Shown here one piece after another: positions 24,811 to 30,974 of a stretch of DNA of 64,000 bases (positions are counted from its first letter, which is position 1; the number at the start of each line of letters is the position of its first letter). The notes beneath the pieces were generated by a model. It saw only the letters and a list, made by a program, of their open reading frames with translations, was not told where the DNA came from and made no database searches. Origin of the DNA: JAVEYA01 sp034003745 (GTDB lineage: Bacteria; Bacillota; Peptococcia; DRI-13; PHAD01); the NCBI GenBank assembly GCA_034003745.1, contig JAVEYA010000002.1, positions 5,997 through 69,996 of the forward strand. Direction: 5' to 3'. Made by a program: the position numbers and the translations under genes.

Positions 24811-24888
24811 TTATAGTAGGTAGCAATGCTTGCCGTCCCTTTTAGGCGCGGCCGAGCTAAAAGAGAGGACAAGCGTTCTATATAAAAA

Positions 24889-24920
24889 GCACATGGATGT
24901 GCGATGAAAATTCAAGGAGG
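24889..24920 (+). promoter_or_regulatory. CsrA-binding hairpin and second site in the flagellin leader
   Basis: GCACA-TGGA-TGTGC (24889-24902) is a perfect stem with GGA in the loop and reads ACATGGATGT, nearly the known CsrA consensus ACARGGAUGU. A second GGA site overlaps the ribosome-binding site (CAAGGAGG, 24913-24920). Two sites, one covering the ribosome-binding site, repeat the arrangement in B. subtilis hag, where bridging by CsrA blocks translation. Confidence 0.7.
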
Positions 24921-24928
24921 AATAAAAA

Positions 24929-26293
24929 ATGAGAATTAATAACAACATCGCCGCGCTGAATGCGTGGAGAGGGCTGACCCAGACCGACGGCGCCCTGAGC
25001 AAATCCCTGGAGAAACTGAGTTCCGGCTTGAGAATCAACCGCGCTGGCGACGACGCTGCCGGCCTGGCCATCTCAGAAAAAATGCGCGCTCAGATCAAAG
25101 GCCTGAATATGGCTTCCAAGAACGCTCAGGACGGCATCTCCTTAATCCAGACCGCTGAAGGCGCTCTGAACGAAACCCACAGCATTCTCCAGAGAATGCG
25201 GGAACTGGCTGTCCAGTCCGCCAACGGCACCAATAGTGATGCCGACCGCGGCGAGTTGCAAAAGGAAGTTGCCCAGTTAATCAGTGAGATCGACAGAGTT
25301 TCCACCGACACCGAATTCAACACCAAGAAACTCTTAAACGGCGATCTCGGAAAAACTTATACCATCACCGGCGGCGTCGGCGCACTCAGCGTTCCTTCCT
25401 ATACCATTACAGGTTCGGATGTAACGACGGGAACTTACACTATGACTTTAGAGGCAGCCGGTACCGATACTTTCAACCTTACCACTAACACAGCCGCTAC
25501 AGGTTTCGCCGCTGCCAACATTACTGCCGCTGCAAACAGTTATTATGGAGAGTATACTTTAAATGTAACTAATTTAAGCAGCGGCACAGCAGACTTTGAG
25601 CTTACTGGCCCCGACGGCACGGTTACTGTTATGAGCGGACAGGCTGCTGATGCCTCGTTAACTATCGGCGGAATTACCTTTGATTTTGGCGCGGCCACCC
25701 GCGACGTCGACAACAATGGTACGATAGTTTTCAATTTAACCAGCAACGGCCTTAATTTCAGCTTGACCGGACCGACAAATGCGAATCCCGCAGCAATCGC
25801 TAGCTATGCTGGCGAAAAACTGAATGTAGGCGGATTTGAATTTATTGTCAGAACAGGTCATGGCGCTACTAACGATACCGATGTTATCGCCGTAACCGAC
25901 AGAGCCATTCAGTTCCAAATTGGCGCTAACGCCAGACAGGCGACCAGTTTGTCCATCAATAAAATGAGTTCAGTAGAGCTGGGAATAAGCGCCATCAACA
26001 TTAGTACGGAAACCGGCGCGACGGCGGCCATCACTACGATCAACGATGCTGTGGAAAAGGTCTCCAGTGAACGCGCCAAGCTGGGCGCCATGCAGAACCG
26101 TCTCGAGCACACCATCAACAACCTGGGTACTGCCGCTGAGAACCTGACCGCAGCCGAATCCCGGATCCGTGACGTGGATATGGCTTCCGAGATGATGGAA
26201 TTCACCAAGAAGAACATCCTGGCCCAGGCGGGCACCGCCATGATGGCCCAGGCCAACATGCGTCCGCAATCGGTTCTCCAGCTTCTCCAGTAA
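24929..26293 (+). CDS. hag: Flagellin
   Basis: This 454-residue filament subunit has a conserved N-terminal D0/D1 region (MRINNNIAALNAWRGLTQTD, LSSGLRINRAGDDAAGLAIS, ISLIQTAEGALNETHSILQRM) and a conserved C-terminal D1/D0 region (LGAMQNRLEHTINNL, AAESRIRDVDMASEMMEFTK, ending RPQSVLQLLQ). The central domain, about residues 145-345, is Thr/Ala/Asn-rich and variable; it is the surface-exposed part and probably strain-specific. It is the only flagellin in the window. AAGGAGG lies 8 bases before ATG 24929. It is controlled by a sigma-D promoter and CsrA sites. A terminator follows, giving a monocistronic message. Confidence 0.97.
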   Translation: MRINNNIAALNAWRGLTQTDGALSKSLEKLSSGLRINRAGDDAAGLAISEKMRAQIKGLNMASKNAQDGISLIQTAEGALNETHSILQRMRELAVQSANGTNSDADRGELQKEVAQLISEIDRVSTDTEFNTKKLLNGDLGKTYTITGGVGALSVPSYTITGSDVTTGTYTMTLEAAGTDTFNLTTNTAATGFAAANITAAANSYYGEYTLNVTNLSSGTADFELTGPDGTVTVMSGQAADASLTIGGITFDFGAATRDVDNNGTIVFNLTSNGLNFSLTGPTNANPAAIASYAGEKLNVGGFEFIVRTGHGATNDTDVIAVTDRAIQFQIGANARQATSLSINKMSSVELGISAINISTETGATAAITTINDAVEKVSSERAKLGAMQNRLEHTINNLGTAAENLTAAESRIRDVDMASEMMEFTKKNILAQAGTAMMAQANMRPQSVLQLLQ

Positions 26294-26315
26294 TCTTCTC
26301 CAACTTCTGTCTGAG

Positions 26316-26346
26316 AGGGCCGGTCGGCCGGCCGGCCCTTCTTCTT
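26316..26346 (+). terminator. Intrinsic terminator of flagellin
   Basis: AGGGCCGG (26316-26323) pairs with CCGGCCCT (26332-26339) and is followed by TCTTCTT. It is GC-rich and strong, as expected for an abundant single-gene message. Confidence 0.8.
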
Positions 26347-26452
26347 ATACTATCCGGCCATTGGCGTGTGTTGATGCTTCAGCGTCAGCAGACGCCGCTA
26401 GCCTATAGTCTTGAGGGATTCGGATTAAATATTTTTAAGAAGGTGATATGAA

Positions 26453-28003
26453 ATGGTCTCCAATATAAGACTGAGCGGCCTGGCTACGGGGATGGACACG
26501 GAGTCGCTGGTGCGCGATATGATGAAGATTGCCCGCATGCCCCTGGACAAGAAGCTGAAGACCAAGCAGACGCTGCAGTGGAAGCAGGAAGACTACCGCA
26601 CGATGAATTTGAGTCTTTTGGCTTTGAAGAACAAGGCTTTCGATATGCGTCTGGAGTCTTCCTTTACTGCCAGGAAGATTACCTCGGGGAACCAGGATAT
26701 TGTCACAGCTACGGCCACAGGAGAAGCCATCAACGGGACATTTAACCTTAAAGTCGCCCAATTGGCGGAAGCGGCTTCCAATAAGACGGCCGGCGCCGTT
26801 TCCGCTAACGCCGGAAATAAGATCGATACCTCCGCCTCATTGCTCTCCCAAGCGTCCAAGTTTGCTGAGGCAGGCAGCTTCTTTGAGGGCAAAACCGTTG
26901 ACGATACGTTTACCGTATCGGTGCGTATTTCCGACACGGAAGTCAAGGACTTTACCTTCAGCTACGGGAACAGCCTGAAAACAATAATTCAGACGATCAA
27001 TAATGATAAGAAAGCCGGCGTCACGCTCTTTTATGACGAAGGGGCCGCTCAGGATAAAGTGGTTGCCGCTTCCAAGGCCACCGGCAAAGACGCGGTTCTT
27101 GAACTGAATGGGGATTTCTTCAGCGTCCTGGGCCTGAATAATGCCAATAAGCAGGACGGGAAGAACGCCGTCTTCGAGCTGAACGGTCTGCAGACCGAGC
27201 GCGCCTCTAATAACTTTACCATCAATGGCGTGAATTTCAGCCTCAAAGGCGTGACCGCCGGGGGCTTCGGCGGCGCTGCCACGGCCCTGACCGTGGAGAC
27301 CGATGTGGATACGATCTACAATAATATCAAGGGTTTTGTGGATCAATATAACGAAATAATCGACTTGCTGAATAAAGAGCTGAAGGAAGAAAAATTCCGT
27401 ACTTACCAACCCCTTACGGACGAGGAAAAAGCAGCTTTAAGCGAGTCGGAAATCGAAAAATGGGAAGCTAAAGCCAGAAGCGGTCTGCTGCGCAGTGACG
27501 CTCTCCTCAGCCGGGCGGCCAGCGAGATCAGGATGACCATGGCCCAGACGGTTAAAGGACTGAGCGGGGTTAACTCTCTCCCGGCAATAGGCATTACCAC
27601 TGCGAACTATTGGGAGGACCCCAACGGCAAACTGAAAATCAATGAGGATGACCTCAAGAAGGCCATTGCCGCCGATCCTGAGGGAGTGATGAAGCTTTTC
27701 AACAATGACAGCGAGGTCGCCAATGAGCAGGGATTGATGCGCCGTCTTTACAGCACCGTGGATAGCGCTATTAAGAATATTACGTCGGAAGCCGGTTCGG
27801 CGACGGCTCTGTATGACCAGTCTAATTTAAGCGAATCGGTGCGCCGCATTGATAAAGATATCGCTCGTTTGGAAGATAGATTGACCCAAATCGAAGAACG
27901 CTACTGGCGGCAATTCACCGCCATGGAAAGAGCCATTTCTACCATGAATCAGCAATCCAGCTGGTTGACGGCTCAATTAAGTGGCCTGACAGGTCAGCAG
28001 TAA
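26453..28003 (+). CDS. fliD: Flagellar filament cap protein FliD
   Basis: This 516-residue cap protein directs flagellin folding at the filament tip. The N-terminus IRLSGLATGMDTESLVRDMM and the D0/D1 region LDKKLKTKQTLQWKQEDYRT are typical. The C-terminal domain shows GFVDQYNEIIDLLNKELKEE and ends with the coiled coil LEDRLTQIEERYWRQFTAME and STMNQQSSWLTAQLSGL. AGAAGGTGAT precedes ATG 26453. FlaG follows after 16 bases and then FliS, so filament-completion genes are co-transcribed. Confidence 0.95.
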   Translation: MVSNIRLSGLATGMDTESLVRDMMKIARMPLDKKLKTKQTLQWKQEDYRTMNLSLLALKNKAFDMRLESSFTARKITSGNQDIVTATATGEAINGTFNLKVAQLAEAASNKTAGAVSANAGNKIDTSASLLSQASKFAEAGSFFEGKTVDDTFTVSVRISDTEVKDFTFSYGNSLKTIIQTINNDKKAGVTLFYDEGAAQDKVVAASKATGKDAVLELNGDFFSVLGLNNANKQDGKNAVFELNGLQTERASNNFTINGVNFSLKGVTAGGFGGAATALTVETDVDTIYNNIKGFVDQYNEIIDLLNKELKEEKFRTYQPLTDEEKAALSESEIEKWEAKARSGLLRSDALLSRAASEIRMTMAQTVKGLSGVNSLPAIGITTANYWEDPNGKLKINEDDLKKAIAADPEGVMKLFNNDSEVANEQGLMRRLYSTVDSAIKNITSEAGSATALYDQSNLSESVRRIDKDIARLEDRLTQIEERYWRQFTAMERAISTMNQQSSWLTAQLSGLTGQQ

Positions 28004-28019
28004 AGGAGGTGTATCCGTT

Positions 28020-28424
28020 ATGAGTGATGTTAAATCCATCAGCCCGGCTGCTCCAACCCCAACGCTGAAACCGGCGGTGGAAGCCGGGAAGTCCCCTATG
28101 GCCGCCCCCAAGGAAGCTGTCTCCCAGGGTTATATACCGATACAGGGACAGGCTTCCGCGCAAACGCCTGCGCCCAAAGAGGCTGAGAGCAATAAAATAA
28201 CGCGGGAAGACGCCAACCAAATCGCCGAGGTGATGAACCAGGCCTCCCAGCTTCTGAATAATCAACTTAATTTTGAAGTATTTGAAGATACCAAACAGCT
28301 ATACGTCCAGATCGTGGATAAAAAGACACGGGAAGTCATCAAGCAGATTCCCCCTCAGGAAATGCTGGAGCTGTCGGCCAAGATACGGGAAATGGTCGGT
28401 ATTATCTTAGACAAATATGTTTGA
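28020..28424 (+). CDS. flaG: FlaG family protein
   Basis: The protein has 134 residues. A disordered proline/alanine-rich N-terminal half (to about residue 60) is followed by the FlaG core ASQLLNNQLNFEVFEDTKQLYVQIVD, KKTREVIKQIPPQEMLEL and a final helix. FlaG proteins influence filament length. AAAGGAGGTG before ATG 28020 is strong. Here it lies between fliD and fliS; in B. subtilis the homologue yvyC precedes fliD. Confidence 0.9.
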   Translation: MSDVKSISPAAPTPTLKPAVEAGKSPMAAPKEAVSQGYIPIQGQASAQTPAPKEAESNKITREDANQIAEVMNQASQLLNNQLNFEVFEDTKQLYVQIVDKKTREVIKQIPPQEMLELSAKIREMVGIILDKYV

Positions 28425-28456
28425 CCAATATGTATAGTTCGGAAAGGATGACAAAT

Positions 28457-28840
28457 ATGGCACTGCCCCACCCCTATCAGCAATATCGCCAGCAGCAGGT
28501 CAACACCGCCTCGCCGGAAAAGTTGCTGTTAATGCTCTTTGACGGCGCCCTCCGTTTCGGCCGCATTGCCGTGAAATGCCTGCAGGAAAAACAGCAGGAG
28601 ACAGCGCATTTAAATCTGCTGAAAACGCAGAATATCGTGGAAGAACTGATGGGTTCGCTGAATCATGATTATGAGATTGCGCAAAACCTCTATACCTTGT
28701 ATGATTATATGCATAGACGCTTAATCGAGGCCAATATCAAAAAGGACCCCGCTATTGTCGAGGAAGTTCTGGGCTTGCTGGCCGAATTGCGGGAAACCTG
28801 GGCCGAGACGGCGCTGAAGTTGCATGAAGGAGCCGTGTAA
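28457..28840 (+). CDS. fliS: Flagellin export chaperone FliS
   Basis: This 127-residue helical bundle protein binds the disordered C-terminus of flagellin before export. The family features are clear: YQQYRQQQVNTASPEKLLLMLFDGALRF and the C-terminal NIKKDPAIVEEVLGLLAELRETW. GGAAAGG at 28441-28447 best fits ATG 28457; in-frame ATGs at 28421 and 28448 would add residues not found in the family. It sits between flaG and a FliT-like gene. Confidence 0.94.
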   Translation: MALPHPYQQYRQQQVNTASPEKLLLMLFDGALRFGRIAVKCLQEKQQETAHLNLLKTQNIVEELMGSLNHDYEIAQNLYTLYDYMHRRLIEANIKKDPAIVEEVLGLLAELRETWAETALKLHEGAV

Positions 28841-28843
28841 GAT

Positions 28844-29347
28844 TTGCAGGACAGTATTATCCGGGCGAAGCTGACGCAGATCGCGGAAGGGTATCAGGAA
28901 CAGCTGCCGCTCTATGAGGAAATGCTCCGGCTGTCTCAGGAGCAGGAAAGGTGCCTCCAGGCCGCCGAGGTGGATACGGACCATCTGGTGGCCTTAATTG
29001 GCGAGCGCCAGAAGCTGATCGAGCGGTTGGAAGGACTGCAGGGCCCTTTGCGAAAAACCAGGAGCGAAGTAACCGCTGCCCTGGGGTTGGAGGAATTCGC
29101 CGTAAGCGCGCTGACGCGGAAATTCCCGGATCCCGCTGCCAACCGGTTGGCGGAGATTATGGGGCAGTTTTTGGCGCTTTTAGGCCGCATTAAGGACCTG
29201 GATAAGACCAACGAAGAGACCTTGCGCGCCCAAATCAAGGAAACCGCGACGCAACTGGAGCAGGTTCGCCAGGAAAAAAAGGCCAAAGAGGCGTACGAAC
29301 CTAAAAACCCCCATAAGGACGGAATTTTTATCGATTTCTCCAAATAA
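28844..29347 (+). CDS. FliT-position flagellar protein (FlgN/FliT-like coiled coil)
   Basis: This 167-residue, mostly helical protein starts with TTG 28844 (AAGGAG about 11 bases upstream). It has charged heptad-like segments (LTQIAEGYQEQLPLYEEML, LIGERQKLIERLEGLQGPL) and a basic C-terminal tail ending DGIFIDFSK. It lies immediately after fliS, where B. subtilis has fliT, the FliD chaperone. The pattern LSQEQERCLQAAEVDTDHLVALIGERQKL also recalls FlgN-type chaperones. I infer an export chaperone; the exact partner is uncertain. Confidence 0.65.
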   Translation: MQDSIIRAKLTQIAEGYQEQLPLYEEMLRLSQEQERCLQAAEVDTDHLVALIGERQKLIERLEGLQGPLRKTRSEVTAALGLEEFAVSALTRKFPDPAANRLAEIMGQFLALLGRIKDLDKTNEETLRAQIKETATQLEQVRQEKKAKEAYEPKNPHKDGIFIDFSK

Positions 29348-29365
29348 AAAATTGCAGTAATAAAG

Positions 29366-29393
29366 GCCGGATGATCGCTTCATCCGGTCTTTT
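29366..29393 (+). terminator. Intrinsic terminator at the end of the flagellar block
   Basis: GCCGGATGA (29366-29374) pairs with TCATCCGGT (29380-29388, one G-T pair) and is followed by CTTTT. It closes the fliD-flaG-fliS operon. Confidence 0.85.
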
Positions 29394-29399
29394 GATATA

Positions 29400-29438
29400 T
29401 TTATGCAAATATAAAATATAATTTTATTTTTGCATAAA
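29400..29438. repeat. AT-rich near-perfect palindrome
   Basis: The arms 29400-29417 (TTTATGCAAATATAAAAT) and 29421-29438 (ATTTTATTTTTGCATAAA) are complementary except at one position and are separated by ATA. The arm ends TTTATGCA/TGCATAAA recur in the palindrome at 29486. It does not look like a normal terminator because it lacks GC pairs; an operator or a DNA-unwinding element are possibilities. Confidence 0.5.
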
Positions 29439-29485
29439 ATGACATGATAAAAAGCTTGTCGATTTTTCCAAACAACACGGATGCC

Positions 29486-29499
29486 TTTTATGCATAAAA
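29486..29499. repeat. 14-base perfect palindrome TTTTATGCATAAAA
   Basis: TTTTATGCATAAAA is self-complementary and repeats the outer boxes of the 29400-29438 palindrome. Two copies of the same dyad within 100 bases suggest a binding site for a dimeric regulator. Confidence 0.45.
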
Positions 29500-29504
29500 C
29501 ACTA

Positions 29505-29538
29505 AGTCCTGCCTGATTTGCAGGGCTTTTTGCTTTTT
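29505..29538 (+). terminator. Second intrinsic terminator in the gap
   Basis: AGTCCTGC (29505-29512) pairs with GCAGGGCT (29520-29527, one T-G pair) and is followed by TTTTTGCTTTTTT. It has no obvious gene of its own, so it either backs up the first terminator or ends an unrecognised short transcript from 29394-29504. Confidence 0.65.
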
Positions 29539-29696
29539 TGGCGAGTCTTCCGTCAATATGTATAAATGAATACTATATTGTCATATTTTAATGTTTAAAG
29601 TGTCTAAAAATGATGTGTTTCGACAGCGAATACCTGTCCAATCGAAAGTATAATTAATGACAATAATAGAAAATAATGGAGAACAGGAAAATGAAT

Positions 29697-29757
29697 CTAT
29701 CCACATTTGTACCCCTGATTAAATAACTTATCAACAGATATATCCACATTATCCACA
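29697..29757 (+). promoter_or_regulatory. Cluster of DnaA-box-like 9-mers
   Basis: Four same-strand 9-mers resemble the DnaA box TTATCCACA: CTATCCACA (29697-29705), TTATCAACA (29728-29736), ATATCCACA (29740-29748) and a perfect TTATCCACA (29749-29757). The last two abut. The surroundings are AT-rich and non-coding for more than 600 bases. No dnaA, dnaN or rpmH gene is in the window, so this need not be the chromosomal origin. DnaA-dependent regulation or titration is also possible. Confidence 0.5.
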
Positions 29758-29802
29758 GAAAAAAGAGGGTTTGAAAATGTGTCAAACGGTGAAAAAACAG
29801 AA

Positions 29803-29817
29803 AATTATCAGAGAATT
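29803..29817. promoter_or_regulatory. CodY-box-like palindrome
   Basis: AATTATCAGAGAATT matches the CodY consensus AATTTTCWGAAAATT at 13 of 15 positions. It lies upstream of the cold-shock/hpf genes. hpf (yvyD) belongs to the stationary-phase genes known to respond to nutrient limitation, and CodY itself is encoded in this window. Binding is an inference. Confidence 0.45.
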
Positions 29818-29894
29818 ATGTGCGTGATACATGGACAAGCCGGATAAATGTGAACGAAATTGCGGTTATAGAAATGCCGTGATTATAGAAAAAT

Positions 29895-29923
29895 TTGACT
29901 AAATAAAGGCGTGGTGCTATAAT
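29895..29923 (+). promoter_or_regulatory. Sigma-A promoter of the cold-shock gene
   Basis: TTGACT (29895-29900), exactly 17 bases, then TATAAT (29918-29923) is a near-consensus vegetative promoter. It leaves a 5' leader of about 40 bases before the csp start. The rest of the 29348-29972 gap, apart from the listed sites, shows no convincing reading frame. Confidence 0.8.
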
Positions 29924-29972
29924 CAACAAGGTGGATTTTCCACTGTATTTATTTTTAGGAGGAATGTTTTTC

Positions 29973-30170
29973 ATGCAAGGTAAAGTAAAATGGTTCAACA
30001 AAGAAAAAGGGTACGGTTTTATTGAAAGAGAAGGCGGCGCGGATGTCTTTGTTCATTTTTCCGCTATTCAGCAAGACGGCTTCAAAACACTGCAGGAAGG
30101 AGAAACTGTTGAGTTTGAGATTGTAGAGGGCCCCAAAGGTTTTCAGGCCGCTAACGTAAGCAAACCCTAA
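29973..30170 (+). CDS. csp: Cold-shock protein (CspA family)
   Basis: This 65-residue single-stranded nucleic-acid-binding OB-fold protein has both RNP motifs: KGYGFIE and DVFVHFSAI, with GKVKWFNKEKGYG at the start. It acts as an RNA chaperone at low temperature and in stationary phase. AGGAGGA at 29956-29962 fits ATG 29973; an ATG at 29964 is too close. It has its own promoter and terminator, so it is a single-gene unit inserted between the flagellar block and hpf. Confidence 0.96.
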   Translation: MQGKVKWFNKEKGYGFIEREGGADVFVHFSAIQQDGFKTLQEGETVEFEIVEGPKGFQAANVSKP

Positions 30171-30201
30171 GGGTACTTTAAAAAATATAATTGCGCAAAA
30201 G

Positions 30202-30226
30202 AAAGCCCTGATCTGATCAGGGCTTT
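30202..30226 (+). terminator. Intrinsic terminator after csp
   Basis: AAAGCCCTGAT (30202-30212) pairs with ATCAGGGCTTT (30216-30226). The outer A-T pairs supply the T-tail, so it may work in both directions. Confidence 0.75.
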
Positions 30227-30316
30227 AAATATACCCGGATTGCCCGAGAAGGGCAGGATTTTTTCCCGCCGAAGGGAATATTATATATAACATATTCTCG
30301 AGAAGGAGTGGATGGC

Positions 30317-30850
30317 ATGAAATTCCAAATAAGAGGCAAGAACATTCAACTTAGTGAGGCTTTAAAGGAATATGTAGCCAAACGACTGGGCAAACTCGAC
30401 AAATTTTTTGAAGGTGACCCTGAAGCCGTCGTCACGCTCAGCGTGGAGAGAGACCGCCATCGTGTGGAAGTAACCATGCCCATCAATGGATTCATCCTCC
30501 GGGGAGAAGAAGAAAACAGCGATATGTACGTCGCTATCGATTTGGTGGAGGAGAAGCTGGAAAAACAGGTGAGCAAGTACCGGACGCGCCTGTTCAACAA
30601 AAGGAATAAGGGACAAAGTCTACGCGGCCCCGTTGCCGGGGCGGATCCTTGCTATTATGAAGAAGAGCGTGAACCGGAAATCGTGCGGACCAAGCGTTTT
30701 GCCATCAAGCCGATGCCTGTGGAAGAAGCAATTATGCAGATGAATCTGTTGGGGCATAATTTCTATGTCTTCTCCAACGCGGAAACGGAAGAAGTGAATG
30801 TAATCTATAAGAGAAAAGACGGAAATTATGGTTTGATCGAGCCGGAATAA
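30317..30850 (+). CDS. hpf: Ribosome hibernation-promoting factor, long form
   Basis: This 177-residue long-form HPF dimerises 70S ribosomes into inactive 100S particles. The N-terminal ribosome-binding domain (MKFQIRGKNIQLSEALKEYV, KFFEGDPEAVVTLSVERDRHRVEVT) is joined by a linker to the C-terminal dimerisation domain (VRTKRFAIKPMPVEEAIMQMNLLGHNFYVFSN). AAGGAG precedes ATG 30317. It lies just upstream of secA as in B. subtilis. The palindrome TTCTCGAGAA (30295-30304) touches its ribosome-binding site. Confidence 0.95.
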   Translation: MKFQIRGKNIQLSEALKEYVAKRLGKLDKFFEGDPEAVVTLSVERDRHRVEVTMPINGFILRGEEENSDMYVAIDLVEEKLEKQVSKYRTRLFNKRNKGQSLRGPVAGADPCYYEEEREPEIVRTKRFAIKPMPVEEAIMQMNLLGHNFYVFSNAETEEVNVIYKRKDGNYGLIEPE

Positions 30851-30851
30851 T

Positions 30852-30925
30852 TGTCATCCTGAGCCAAGCGAAGGATCTTTCTGCTGTAGGAAAGCTAAGA
30901 TTCTTCGCTTGCGCTCAGAATGACA
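30852..30925. repeat. Dispersed palindromic repeat, copy 3
   Basis: It begins TGTCATCCTGAGC and ends GCTCAGAATGACA. The left half carries GCGAAGGATC and the right half GATTCTTCGC, so the whole segment folds into one long imperfect hairpin. It lies between hpf and secA. Confidence 0.8.
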
Positions 30926-30974
30926 GGGGAACGGTTCTTATAGTTTAAAATACAGGGAGAAGGTAAGTACAAAA

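Noticed and set aside
29697..29757. Chromosomal origin of replication
   Set aside because: The DnaA-box-like cluster is suggestive, but dnaA, dnaN and other origin-flanking genes are absent, so it is reported only as a DnaA-box cluster.
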